DNA of 64,000 nucleotides, from IMG/VR virus record IMGVR_UViG_3300024261_000008, positions 62,001 through 126,000 of that record; one strand, 5' to 3'. The notes below the pieces were generated by a model that saw nothing but the letters and a program-made list of their open reading frames with translations, made no database searches and was not told where the DNA came from. Position numbers and translations under genes: made by a program. Origin of the DNA: a virus. Shown here piece by piece: positions 43,843 to 52,577 of this stretch. Positions within the stretch are counted from its first letter, which is position 1, and each line of letters opens with the position of its first letter.

Positions 43843-45713
43843 GCACCTTCTTTCATAAGATCGCTAATGCACATAATCTTATCTAGCATAGCAACCCCTA
43901 GAATATCTAGCTTGATCATTCCAAGACTTTCAAGGTCAGCCATTTCCATGCCAGCAATTACCTGTTTGTTTTTACTGTCATAGACCATCGGACAGATACC
44001 GGCAAGAGGCTCTGCACTGACTGCTATACCAGCAGCATGTTTTGACTGAACCGATTTGGTTCCTTCCAATCTCATAGCTTGTTCAAATCTTTTTGACAAC
44101 GGACCTTCTAATTGACCCTTTTTACCTATATGACACCACTGTTTTAGTTTTTCAGGGTCGTTCTCTAGTGTCCATCTAATAATAGAAGACTCTCCTGTTG
44201 CCTCTTTCATTTCTTGTAATTCATCTGCCACTTTAGACTCTTCAGGAATATTTCTAGTGATATCATTCATTTCTTCAAATGTGATACCTCCAAACACCCT
44301 AAGTACATCTTTTAATGCCCCTCTACCCTTGATAGTACCAAACGTAATCATCTGTGACACCTTATCGTCTCCGTAAGTATCACGAATATACTGAATGACT
44401 TTTTCACGTTTGTCGATAGGTACGTCAACATCAATATCAGGCATAGAGGTATGTTCTGCTGTATTTCTACCAGCATTATAAAACCTATCAAAGATGAGAC
44501 CGTACTTTATAGGGTCAATGGTTGTAATACCAATTAGGTAAGAAACCAAACACCCTGCTGCACTTCCTCGTCCCGGTCCCGGTAGCCATTTGTTTTCACG
44601 TACATGATTCACAATGTCCTGTACAATCAGAAAGTAACTAGATAGGTCTGCACCCTGCAAAACACTTAATTCATACTTGATTCTATCTACATATTTTCCA
44701 TGATCTTCTTTAGGTATATTATTAGCTATCTTATCTCGCCATCCGTCCCTGCATAGTTGACGCAAATACTCTCCGTCATCTTTGGCTTCTGGACAGGGAA
44801 ACGGAGGCAGATTTGGCTTACTTAATATGTCATACTCTTCACACATGTCAGAAACAACATTAGTGTTTGCTAGTTCTTCTTCTGTGTGCAGGGCATTCAT
44901 TTCTTCTTGATCTAATATATGAAAATTATCAGATTTAAAAAAGGCATCCAAACCAATAGACTCGCCATTGGACATCTTCCTATTTACCTCTGAGAAGGTC
45001 GTTTTTAAATTATTGCACAAAAGCACCCTTTGATCAACTGCGTCTGTCTTACGGCAATAATGAGCGTCTGGAGTTGCTACAATCCTATTGCCTGTAATCT
45101 TTGCTAGTTCTCTGATACAGTCTGTGAGTTTGTCCTGTAGAGGAATATTCTCATGATCCATCAACTGTGCTTCTAAGAAGAAGTTTTCTTTACCAAACAT
45201 ATGGTTTAACTTACTGACTAGTCTAGTGCCGACATTTTTCCAATTCGGGTCTATGTCGTCTCCCTGCACTAAATACCTAGCCAGCGTTGATCCTAGATGA
45301 CCACATATTCCTATAATATTACCATCAATAAAATTAGATAATGTATCTAGGTCTAATCTAGGCTTTCTGTAAAAATGCTCAGGAAGGTTTGCTTCTGATG
45401 TTAGTCTAATTAATTGTTTCCATCCTTTAAAATTTTTAGCCAGCAGGAGGAAGTGACTCAACTTTGCATTATCTTTGTCTTTGATTTTGCAGTCTTGTTC
45501 ACAGACATAGATTTCTTGTCCAAGTATGGGTTTTATTCCTTGTTTTTTCATCTCTGAGTAAAACTTGATCGCACCGGCAATGTTACCGTGGTCTGTTAAT
45601 GCACAGGATGTCGCACCAATTTCAATACATCTCTCTGCCATGTCTGCTGGTTTGCTCATACCGTCAAGTAGGCTATACATACTGTGGCAGTGAATCGGTT
45701 GGTAAGTTATCAT
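43839..45713 (-). CDS. dnaE: DNA polymerase III alpha, N-terminal part (split DnaE)
   Basis: 624 residues. PHP domain at the N-terminus (HCHSMYSLLDG, ALTDHGN, VATPDAHY), then the C-family palm: GPGRGSAAGCLVSYLIGIT, MPDIDVDV (residues 424-431, catalytic Asp pair) and IKLDILG near residue 600, the third catalytic Asp. The protein ends about 17 residues after that motif, where E. coli DnaE continues unbroken. The missing fingers and C-terminal domains are encoded at 41232-42848. The PHP histidines are kept, so it may retain metal-dependent activity. GGAG precedes the ATG. The whole-enzyme length, about 1160 residues in two parts, equals that of normal DnaE. Confidence 0.9.
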   Translation of the reverse strand: MITYQPIHCHSMYSLLDGMSKPADMAERCIEIGATSCALTDHGNIAGAIKFYSEMKKQGIKPILGQEIYVCEQDCKIKDKDNAKLSHFLLLAKNFKGWKQLIRLTSEANLPEHFYRKPRLDLDTLSNFIDGNIIGICGHLGSTLARYLVQGDDIDPNWKNVGTRLVSKLNHMFGKENFFLEAQLMDHENIPLQDKLTDCIRELAKITGNRIVATPDAHYCRKTDAVDQRVLLCNNLKTTFSEVNRKMSNGESIGLDAFFKSDNFHILDQEEMNALHTEEELANTNVVSDMCEEYDILSKPNLPPFPCPEAKDDGEYLRQLCRDGWRDKIANNIPKEDHGKYVDRIKYELSVLQGADLSSYFLIVQDIVNHVRENKWLPGPGRGSAAGCLVSYLIGITTIDPIKYGLIFDRFYNAGRNTAEHTSMPDIDVDVPIDKREKVIQYIRDTYGDDKVSQMITFGTIKGRGALKDVLRVFGGITFEEMNDITRNIPEESKVADELQEMKEATGESSIIRWTLENDPEKLKQWCHIGKKGQLEGPLSKRFEQAMRLEGTKSVQSKHAAGIAVSAEPLAGICPMVYDSKNKQVIAGMEMADLESLGMIKLDILGVAMLDKIMCISDLMKEGA

Positions 45714-45725
45714 AAGTTCTCCAAA

Positions 45726-45929
45726 TTAGTATTCGTCTGAAAAGTTTCCATCAAGTTCTCCATCGCTCACAATATCCATTGCACCCAACATGCATATGGT
45801 ATCCATGAATTCGTCATTGTTCTCGTCATCGTCGTTTTGTTGATCGTTTTGCTTCTTTGATTTCTCAGCAGGACTGAAAGCACAATATGCACAAAATAAA
45901 GCAAGCAAAATCCATAGTATCGATTCCAT
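45726..45929 (-). CDS. Small single-pass membrane protein
   Basis: 67 residues. The N-terminal hydrophobic stretch SILWILLALFCAYCAF spans a membrane, followed by a very hydrophilic Asp/Asn/Gln tail. GGAG nine bases before ATG and a strong promoter (45966-45993) support expression, where it heads a transcript with the polymerase half. The length and topology fit small phage inner-membrane proteins, but no family is seen. A frame on the same strand at 45767-45949 is considered a shadow. Confidence 0.6.
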   Translation of the reverse strand: MESILWILLALFCAYCAFSPAEKSKKQNDQQNDDDENNDEFMDTICMLGAMDIVSDGELDGNFSDEY

Positions 45930-45965
45930 AATTTATTCTCCAAAAACAATTCAAAGTTCTCTTCT

Positions 45966-45993
45966 ATTGTAACACATTCTGACTACTTGTCAA
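45966..45993 (-). promoter_or_regulatory. Sigma-70-like promoter upstream of polymerase operon
   Basis: On the minus strand TTGACA (45993-45988), 16-base spacer, TACAAT (45971-45966). The TGA stop of the upstream nuclease gene lies within TTGACA. It lies 36 bases before the small membrane protein start. Confidence 0.75.
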
Positions 45994-47033
45994 GTAGAAC
46001 CCGGAGCACGATATTTAGCTACGTTGTATCCATCGACTTGATATACCTTTACAGCTTCTTTGATGCCGTGCATACGAGTATCATGCTTAACTTGCTCACA
46101 CATCGTCATAACTTCTCCTACAGGAGTAACCTGATCTTCTCTGTATTCTACAAGAGGTTCGTGCTTGGTGCCAGCAAATGTCTTTTTACCGAAATCGCAT
46201 AGTTTTGTACACTTCCATGTTTTCTTGAGAGGTGGACGCTTACAGTTTTTGATATCCTCGAAAGTTTTACGCAGCATCATCTCAACTTTAAATAAATCTC
46301 CTTTTTCAAAATTTATAGAAAATATGCCGCCGTCATTAATAAAATTAATCGTAACTATAATATGTTTTGCTTGAGGATACAAATGTTGAATAGCATAGTA
46401 ATACAGCATTAGCTGTGGGTCTCTCTGTAACTTAGCTATGGTCTTCTCTTCACCTGTGGCCCAATCCAAACGCCTTCCTGTTTTATAGTCAGTAATCTCA
46501 TATGTATCATCGTTAATTTTTGTGATCAAGTCGATTGTACCTTTAATCGCCAACTGTCCTTTGACATGGTTGCCTTCTGCGTCAGTAAAGTCATACCAAG
46601 CCCAAGGCTTATCAATAGTAATATCAAACCGTTGTTCAGGCTGGATGATATGCTGATTTCTGGGGTCTAACATACCATTGTTCTGCTCTAAACATTTTTG
46701 TATCCATTTTCTACAATCTCTGTAGTCTACGTCAGTCCATTTATGGTGTGTAAACGCACTGGTATAATAATCATAGACTTTTTGCGTTAAATCATCTATG
46801 CTATAATTATGTACATTGACATATCCTACAATATCATCCTCAAAGCTACCTTCTTTGTTTTGCAGTCCTAACTGTACGAAAGCAAGTATCTCCATCACCT
46901 TATGAACGATGGTTCCTTTGTCTGCTTTCTTATTAGAATCTCCATTGTGTCCTAATACATACTGGAAAAAGTATTGTTGATTACACATTTTCCATGTGCC
47001 TAGTGAACTACTTCTAATATATGCTATATCCAT
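45990..47033 (-). CDS. RecB/Cas4-like PD-(D/E)XK nuclease
   Basis: 347 residues. GTIVHKVME (H44, E48), IKGTIDLI (about residue 165) and ITDYKTGR (about residues 180-187) give the H...D...D-x-K order of RecB/AddB/Cas4 nucleases. The Q-x-x-x-Y region follows as QLMLYYYAI. Cysteines at residue 17 and in WKCTKLCDFGK, with a further Cys near the end, could hold an iron-sulfur cluster as in AddB and Cas4, though spacing is not exact. AGGAG precedes the ATG. It sits with helicase and primase genes, so a replication or end-processing role is likely. Confidence 0.8.
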   Translation of the reverse strand: MDIAYIRSSSLGTWKMCNQQYFFQYVLGHNGDSNKKADKGTIVHKVMEILAFVQLGLQNKEGSFEDDIVGYVNVHNYSIDDLTQKVYDYYTSAFTHHKWTDVDYRDCRKWIQKCLEQNNGMLDPRNQHIIQPEQRFDITIDKPWAWYDFTDAEGNHVKGQLAIKGTIDLITKINDDTYEITDYKTGRRLDWATGEEKTIAKLQRDPQLMLYYYAIQHLYPQAKHIIVTINFINDGGIFSINFEKGDLFKVEMMLRKTFEDIKNCKRPPLKKTWKCTKLCDFGKKTFAGTKHEPLVEYREDQVTPVGEVMTMCEQVKHDTRMHGIKEAVKVYQVDGYNVAKYRAPGST

Positions 47034-47041
47034 AAAATCTC

Positions 47042-48115
47042 CTATCGAGTTAAAACGCCACCATCCCTTGAAAGCATTAGTTTATCCCATGCAGACAAGG
47101 CATCAGGAGCCGTACTGGGCAGCACCTCAATGTTGTTATTAATAAAATGTGTTGATCCATCAACAAATACCACACCAACTCCACCGGGATGTAGACTTCT
47201 AGAAGTTGCTTCATTGTTAGTTAAATTAAAACAACTCATCCCTTGTGCGTTCATGTCGTAGCTTTGTTGTAAAAGGTTGCAGTTTATTACATTGTCTGCA
47301 CCTGACGAGGTATTAGCATTTGGCCCAGCAGCATCTAGACTCACCCCATCATAAGTTAAGCCGCCATGACCCCATAACGCACTACTGCCAGCACCAGCCA
47401 TAGCCCAGCAACCTCTAGAATCTCGTTCGTCGATACCTGCACGAATTTCTGCTAATAAACAAGTATTAGAAGTTCCATCAGTTATATGTCCGAACTGACT
47501 ACTCGCTCCATACCCCATGACTCCTCTAAGCATAGGGTCGTTCCAGTTCTTGCCATTATTGCCCAGAGCATTAAATGGAGGATGTAAAGTCAAAGAGAAC
47601 ATACCTAGGCCTGCGTTAGCAGCATAGTTACCTCTAGCCCAGTTATCACCCCATTGTGCAGACCTAGAAGCAGAAGTGCCATTAAATGGCTTCCTATTAT
47701 ATGGGTCACTAGCACAAAGCATAACACTAAGTTCTGTAGAACGCAACGCCTCATTGCTTGGTGCTGATACAGTAAACCTAGAGTCGCTTTCGTCGTGTAG
47801 AGACTTTACTGTGCTTTGCTCTACATAGTCTAGGATGTCAATTACCCAATTCTTTGTTCTGGTATATGAACCAATGCCATCTGGTGGCAAGTTAGGATCG
47901 TTTGATGAAATCTTATGACTAGCATACGGAAATCTACGATGTGCAGACTCGTAATTGTGACACGCTAGCCCTAACTGTTTCATATTGCTGGCACAAGACA
48001 TACGTCTTGCAGCCTCTCTTGCGGATTGCACAGCAGGCAACAACAAGCCAACAAGCACACCGATGATGGCAATAACAACAAGTAGTTCGATTAAAGTAAA
48101 TGCTTTCTTATTCAT
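47042..48115 (-). CDS. DUF1559 pseudopilin of planctomycete type
   Basis: 357 residues, the full length of the family. The N-terminus KKAFTLIELLVVIAIIGVL is a type IV pilin/pseudopilin leader: prepilin-peptidase cleavage between A5 and F6, Glu10 in the mature +5 position, helix to about residue 28. It continues with PAVQSAREAARRMSCASNMK, the DUF1559 signature. Near the end HPGGVGVVFVDGSTHFI gives the H-x-GG...DG-S motif closing the domain. This family is greatly expanded in Planctomycetes and is unusual in phage. The gene is intact and translationally coupled to the dNMP kinase (ATGA, GGAG upstream). It would be exported and held in the inner membrane. Function is unknown; surface remodelling, superinfection exclusion or interaction with host secretion pseudopili are possible. 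Confidence 0.93.
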   Translation of the reverse strand: MNKKAFTLIELLVVIAIIGVLVGLLLPAVQSAREAARRMSCASNMKQLGLACHNYESAHRRFPYASHKISSNDPNLPPDGIGSYTRTKNWVIDILDYVEQSTVKSLHDESDSRFTVSAPSNEALRSTELSVMLCASDPYNRKPFNGTSASRSAQWGDNWARGNYAANAGLGMFSLTLHPPFNALGNNGKNWNDPMLRGVMGYGASSQFGHITDGTSNTCLLAEIRAGIDERDSRGCWAMAGAGSSALWGHGGLTYDGVSLDAAGPNANTSSGADNVINCNLLQQSYDMNAQGMSCFNLTNNEATSRSLHPGGVGVVFVDGSTHFINNNIEVLPSTAPDALSAWDKLMLSRDGGVLTR

Positions 48116-48693
48116 AGTAATTTCTCCAAAGTTAAAAAGTTGTCCAATTCATTCAAAGTCTCTTGTACCGTCTTATTAGTATTGTCAATAACTAAATCGA
48201 AGTTATCTATTGAAAAATAAGTGTGATCTAATGCAGTCTCACTGGCATGGTTACTATTATACACGTTCCGTTCCAGTTTGACAACCACCCCGCCAGCATT
48301 TTTTATACATTCTACTTCATTAGGGAAACGACAGTCTGCTACAAGTGCCAGAAAAGGTGAATCTTTTTCTATGCGACCTATAGTTGCTGCTGACCATACA
48401 TCATTTTTAATAGTACGAAATATATCTGTTCCTACATACTGCATTACTTCTCTAGCAGTCATGTTTTTCCCATGTCTCTTACATTCTGTCAAAGTGTTCT
48501 TTGCAGCATCGTCGCCGTAACACTGGGTATATGTCAAACCTAAAACATCCATACATACAGTGCGTTTTAGTGGATCAGCAAAATTATATACTTTGCATAC
48601 TTTATCTCCTGTACACTTAGACGCAAGGTGTTCTGCACAAGTTGTTTTACCAGACTGTTTTCTGCCAGCAAATGCAATAATCTTAGTTTTCAT
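48112..48693 (-). CDS. Deoxynucleoside monophosphate kinase
   Basis: 193 residues. P-loop GRKQSGKTT (residues 10-18), then the phage dNMP kinase text: FADPLKRTVCMDVLGL, GKNMTAREVMQYVGTDIFR and LVADCRFPNEVECIKNAGG. This family (T4 gene 1-like) phosphorylates dNMPs to dNDPs and feeds DNA synthesis. It overlaps the primase upstream and the pseudopilin downstream by 4 bases each. Confidence 0.88.
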   Translation of the reverse strand: MKTKIIAFAGRKQSGKTTCAEHLASKCTGDKVCKVYNFADPLKRTVCMDVLGLTYTQCYGDDAAKNTLTECKRHGKNMTAREVMQYVGTDIFRTIKNDVWSAATIGRIEKDSPFLALVADCRFPNEVECIKNAGGVVVKLERNVYNSNHASETALDHTYFSIDNFDLVIDNTNKTVQETLNELDNFLTLEKLL

Positions 48694-49859
48694 ATAACGT
48701 CCTTTATATACTGTTTGATTTCCTTGTCAATTTCTTCACTAGTCATTTCACCAATGTCACCCTTAGATATTTCTGGTATAAATACCCTGTAAGTGTTTTG
48801 GCATTTGTTCTTAATCTCTTGTGCCGCCTGCTTACCAGCCTCATCATTATCGGTCAATACTATTATAGCCATTGCTCCCGAAGAGTCCAGTAATATTTTC
48901 TGTCTATCGCTCAGATTACAGCCAAATATAGCTACACTATTATGTATGCCATTCTCTTCTAGTCTCCATACATTGCCGGGACTCTCTACGATAATAGCTA
49001 CATGAGACTGCTCTATATGCTCTTTGGCAAAACCTTTCCAATAGTTGTACAAATTATTCTGACTTTTAAAATCTGCACTATGTTTCCATTTAGAGTAGGC
49101 CCATCTATATTCTGAATCAGGACAATCTTGGTTGGGGTCATGGTAAGCACCACATTTAGGACAAGCCTCAAATATGCTGCGACCAGTACAGCCTACCATA
49201 TTATCATATTCTAGATTGTATATGGGTGCTACTACACGATTATTCATAGGCTTGCCTTTAGAGGCACACAAACCAACGTCATACCTGTCCAATACTTCCT
49301 GTGAATATCCTCTATTTATAAAGTATTCAGCAGGATAAATTAGTGAACTTCTAACTTGTTTTCTGGTAATCTTAGAGGCTTGAACTTTGTCTTCTTCCCT
49401 TATATGATTAATTGCATTGGTAAAGTTAGACTTATTGCGATTGACCTTTGTGATCTTAATATCTTTCATGTCTTTGTTGACAAACTTTTCTAAGAAAGTT
49501 ACTGCTTCTTTAAAGGTTGCCATCTTATCGCCTTGCTTATACCACTTATATTTTCTGTGTGATATAATACCTCTTACGAAACCTATTAGTGAACCCCTAA
49601 AGCACTTTTGACAACCATGAGTCCTACACTTCCAGTTACCCTTATAATTATCGTAGGCATCATCACCCACATGATAAATGTTCAGTGCGGAGTCATTGTC
49701 TCCACCGTGTATGGGACAAGGCATACTATACATCTTGCCTTTATCTTTATATTCAAGATCAAAGTAGTCAAACAATGCTTCTATGTCATCACACGCCATA
49801 TCGCATAGTATTTTTAACTTTTTCTGATCACTCGAATGGGATTTGTTCGCTGTCTTCAT
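48690..49859 (-). CDS. DNA primase (DnaG-like)
   Basis: 389 residues. CHC2-type zinc finger: C48-x2-H51 and C78-x2-H81. A second Cys cluster (CPKCGAYH and the following Cys) lies at about residues 233-248. The TOPRIM domain has IIVESPGNVWRLEENG (about residues 288-303) and IVLTDNDEAGKQAA. It is shorter than host DnaG and lacks its C-terminal helicase-binding domain. The ATG at 49859 has GAGGAAA upstream and overlaps the helicase gene by 32 bases, so the two are made together and probably work as a primosome. Confidence 0.85.
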   Translation of the reverse strand: MKTANKSHSSDQKKLKILCDMACDDIEALFDYFDLEYKDKGKMYSMPCPIHGGDNDSALNIYHVGDDAYDNYKGNWKCRTHGCQKCFRGSLIGFVRGIISHRKYKWYKQGDKMATFKEAVTFLEKFVNKDMKDIKITKVNRNKSNFTNAINHIREEDKVQASKITRKQVRSSLIYPAEYFINRGYSQEVLDRYDVGLCASKGKPMNNRVVAPIYNLEYDNMVGCTGRSIFEACPKCGAYHDPNQDCPDSEYRWAYSKWKHSADFKSQNNLYNYWKGFAKEHIEQSHVAIIVESPGNVWRLEENGIHNSVAIFGCNLSDRQKILLDSSGAMAIIVLTDNDEAGKQAAQEIKNKCQNTYRVFIPEISKGDIGEMTSEEIDKEIKQYIKDVI

Positions 49860-51297
49860 TATTTTCCTCTACCAAAAAGCCATCTGATTCTTGTCCACGA
49901 TTATTCATTACTTCTAATTTAGTTTTACCTTCGGTAATCTTTGCACACCAACCTTTCATGTTGCAGTTGATGTAGTCGTTATCGTCTAGTCCTCCACCAT
50001 GACGACTAATAAGAGGAACTAGCTTACGGTTGCCGTTGTCTGCACCATCTTCAGCAATCTCTTCAGACGACTTGCGTTTAAAGATACTGAAATTGCTACA
50101 GAGCCATACGATTCTATCTGAGCCGCTAGCCGTATCTGTGCTCTCTTTTGTTATACCGTCACGGTTTAGCTGAATAAATGCCATGATAGGTATTTTATAT
50201 TTTGTTGCGAAGTTATGTAGTTGTGTCATCATAAATCCCAACAGTTGATACTCTTTCATATCCGCACTCATGCCTTGCGTATCCATCAATTTTAGGTAGT
50301 CATAGAAGATAACACAGTCTTTTGCTGTGCCGTCATCATTTAGTCCTACTTCTTTTACGATCCATCTACGCACAATAGACATTTGATCTTCAAAACTTTT
50401 ACCAGCAATAGACTTATGATAATACGGTGTCTTTTTAAGTTTAGCCATTGCTTCTATTATTTTTGTTTTGTTTGCGGGTGTGCCAGCAAACCTTCCGGTT
50501 TCTATATCATTTATCTCAACCTCTGTCATCATAGCCAGAACACGATTGATATGGTCTTCTTTAGTCATTTCAGTATCCATATTTAATACTGGGATACCGA
50601 GTTCACTAGCTATATAAAAGCCCATATTGTCTGATAATAAAGTCTTACCAGTTTTTGGTCTAGCAGCAATCACGTTGACTGTGGACTTTCTTAGTCCCCC
50701 ACCTATAGCCTGATCGTATGCAGGGAAGCCAGTAGAAATACCTACTTGGTCAACTTTATTTTCTACAAGGTCTTTGACATACGCATCTATATCGCTTCCG
50801 ATAGTTTCTGGTTTACCATCAGAATCATTCAACACGTTCGTAAAATCAAAAACAGCATCTTCAGCTACAGCCAGAATAGAACCAATGCTCTCTGTGCCAG
50901 TGACATCCAACAGTTTGTCTCCAGCCCCTTCTAATTGTTTCTTTAGTAGTCTAGCTATTTCTAGTTTGCGAATTTTTGCTGCAAACTTTCTGACGTTATC
51001 CAGATTCACGGGGAAATCTATTACGGCTTTGAGATGCTGAACCTCATCCTTTTTCTGAATAACTGCACCAAGAGTTAACTCTTCAGCAGCAGAAAAGATA
51101 GATGCCACATCAATAGATGTTTGTACCTCTTCTTTATCAAAAATAGTCTTCAGGCATTTAAACAGTATCACATTACTGTCTACAGTAAACGTAGATTCGG
51201 TTACAATGTCTGCTATATCTAACCAGCCGTCATGACCATACTTGCACAATCCTGCAAGCACTGCTCGTTCTGCTGATGTGTCGCTTAATACTAACAT
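49828..51297 (-). CDS. DnaB-like replicative helicase
   Basis: 489 residues. The N-terminal helical domain begins SAERAVLAGLCKYG, like the DnaB N-terminal collar. The RecA-fold domain contains ISTGFPAYDQAIGGGL, Walker A ARPKTGKTLLSD (about residue 225), the H1a region PVLNMDTEMTKE, Walker B-like CVIFYDYLKLM and the H3 Gln region IMAFIQLNRDG. The sequence matches SF4 helicases. The ATG shares one base with the stop of the upstream zinc-ribbon gene. It unwinds the phage fork together with the primase. Confidence 0.9.
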   Translation of the reverse strand: MLVLSDTSAERAVLAGLCKYGHDGWLDIADIVTESTFTVDSNVILFKCLKTIFDKEEVQTSIDVASIFSAAEELTLGAVIQKKDEVQHLKAVIDFPVNLDNVRKFAAKIRKLEIARLLKKQLEGAGDKLLDVTGTESIGSILAVAEDAVFDFTNVLNDSDGKPETIGSDIDAYVKDLVENKVDQVGISTGFPAYDQAIGGGLRKSTVNVIAARPKTGKTLLSDNMGFYIASELGIPVLNMDTEMTKEDHINRVLAMMTEVEINDIETGRFAGTPANKTKIIEAMAKLKKTPYYHKSIAGKSFEDQMSIVRRWIVKEVGLNDDGTAKDCVIFYDYLKLMDTQGMSADMKEYQLLGFMMTQLHNFATKYKIPIMAFIQLNRDGITKESTDTASGSDRIVWLCSNFSIFKRKSSEEIAEDGADNGNRKLVPLISRHGGGLDDNDYINCNMKGWCAKITEGKTKLEVMNNRGQESDGFLVEENNEDSEQIPFE

Positions 51298-51689
51298 TAA
51301 CCACTACCCTTTGAGCATGAGTTGCATTTATATCTAGCTTCGCCCTCATATAACAGACTAGCACTGACTTCCTCTGATTTGCCGCATATACGACAAGTTG
51401 CTTTTACCATAGATACACTACGATTTCTAGGAACAGGAGGATACTGTGATAGCTTTTTCTGCAATTCTGTATCCTGCTTGTGCAGTTTATTTTCCATCAT
51501 TTCATCAAACTTATTATAGTGCTTGCCAGTTCTATACGAAGGTCCAGCATCCTTAATAGGAGTATTGGGATTGATCAGTGGGGAGACATCTGTTTTGACT
51601 GCCACTGCTTCTTCTTTGTCTTCTGGAAGCATGGCTTTTAACATGCCAATCATTTGCTTGATCTGTGCTGGACTTAATTCTTCAGCCAT
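51297..51689 (-). CDS. Zinc-ribbon protein upstream of the helicase
   Basis: 130 residues. The C-terminal CRICG...CNSCS, about 23 residues apart, forms a zinc ribbon. The N-terminal helix LSPAQIKQMIGMLKAMLP is amphipathic. The middle is low in order. It is coupled to the helicase (TAATG) and overlaps the preceding gene by 8 bases. A helicase-loader or DNA-binding accessory role is possible from position only. Confidence 0.55.
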   Translation of the reverse strand: MAEELSPAQIKQMIGMLKAMLPEDKEEAVAVKTDVSPLINPNTPIKDAGPSYRTGKHYNKFDEMMENKLHKQDTELQKKLSQYPPVPRNRSVSMVKATCRICGKSEEVSASLLYEGEARYKCNSCSKGSG

Positions 51690-52170
51690 TTTTCACCATG
51701 CCCTTTGCTCTTTGAATGTTAATTAAAATATCCGATAGGTTTTTCAATGAACTAGACAAGTAAGTTAGTCTGTCTAGTCTCTGCGTTGCATACTTCTTTA
51801 TCATGTTTAATTTGAATGCTTTCTCATTGTGTTTAATTGCTTGGTATGATTTTTCAAGATATCCGTATCCTTTGTAGCTGTTGATTTCATCAGCAATTAC
51901 AATCTTGATTTCATCGTCAGCCCAATTAATTCTTGCCTGCTCACGGTTTATAGTTCGCTGTAGATGGAAACCAAATTGTCCAAGTCTAAAAGCGATCTCT
52001 GCACAGTGAGTTATATCCATCTTTTCTAACACATCTCTCGTCATTGTCAAGTACTCATTTAATTCTTTTTCTGGTAGGCTATCGCCTTTATATGATGGCA
52101 TACCTAGACCATGTTCATATTCGTCTAGTACTGTATCCCAATATTCTATTTGTTCTTTAGCAGTTTTCAT
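51682..52170 (-). CDS. Helical hypothetical protein of replication operon
   Basis: 162 residues, nearly all helical and charged, with no signal or membrane segment. It starts with KTAKEQIEYWDTVLDEY and contains FRLGQFGFHLQRTINREQ. The ATG overlaps the upstream nuclease stop (ATGA). No family recognised; position in the recombination/replication run suggests DNA-associated function. Confidence 0.55.
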   Translation of the reverse strand: MKTAKEQIEYWDTVLDEYEHGLGMPSYKGDSLPEKELNEYLTMTRDVLEKMDITHCAEIAFRLGQFGFHLQRTINREQARINWADDEIKIVIADEINSYKGYGYLEKSYQAIKHNEKAFKLNMIKKYATQRLDRLTYLSSSLKNLSDILINIQRAKGMVKNG

Positions 52171-52577
52171 CCTAATATCCTTTTACGCCATTGTTCTAAG
52201 TCTTCGCTGTATGGTAACTCAATATATTCTATTCCGTTTAATTCGCACCATTCTATTTTTTCTCTGTCTCGTTTCTTATGTTGTGCAAAATTCATTGGTG
52301 TTTGATGGAAGTGAGGTATAAACTTATAGTGTTGTTCGCCATGAACCTCAATACACTTGCTATTAAGAGGTAGGAAAAAATCTAGATATACTCTCTGACC
52401 TTTCTTAATCGGTATTGTAATCTCTTCACATATTTGTAAAGTAGGAAAACATTCTTTAATTAAATCTCTCGCTGCTGTATGATATTTTGACTTACCTGCC
52501 CTAGTTGCTCTAGAAAGACCTTGTGCGATGTTCAATTTTATTTGGTTGCCATCTAGATCGTATACAGTTTTACTCAT
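52167..52577 (-). CDS. Vsr/DUF559-like nuclease coupled to recA
   Basis: 136 residues. The core DFFLP (D66), IEVHGEQH (E77, H79, H83) and a basic helix FAQHKKRDREKIEWCELNG, followed by IEYIELPY, match the Vsr-like/DUF559 restriction-endonuclease fold. The second acidic position of EDxHD enzymes (D in IEVDG) is His here. Unlike the 263-residue homing enzyme at 33894-34685 it has no helix-turn-helix or NUMOD part. Its ATG lies within the last codons of recA (8-base overlap) and its stop overlaps the next gene (ATGA). A branched-DNA or nick-processing role with the recombinase is a reasonable guess. Confidence 0.65.
   Translation of the reverse strand: MSKTVYDLDGNQIKLNIAQGLSRATRAGKSKYHTAARDLIKECFPTLQICEEITIPIKKGQRVYLDFFLPLNSKCIEVHGEQHYKFIPHFHQTPMNFAQHKKRDREKIEWCELNGIEYIELPYSEDLEQWRKRILG

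Noticed and set aside
45767-45949. 60-residue frame on the same strand as the small membrane protein
   Set aside because: It overlaps the 67-residue gene in another frame; only the latter has GGAG at right spacing and the expected promoter distance.
48703-48730. TTGACA-N16-TATAAA at the end of the primase gene
   Set aside because: The start site would fall at or past the dNMP kinase ribosome site, and the sequence is fully explained by coding for the primase C-terminus.
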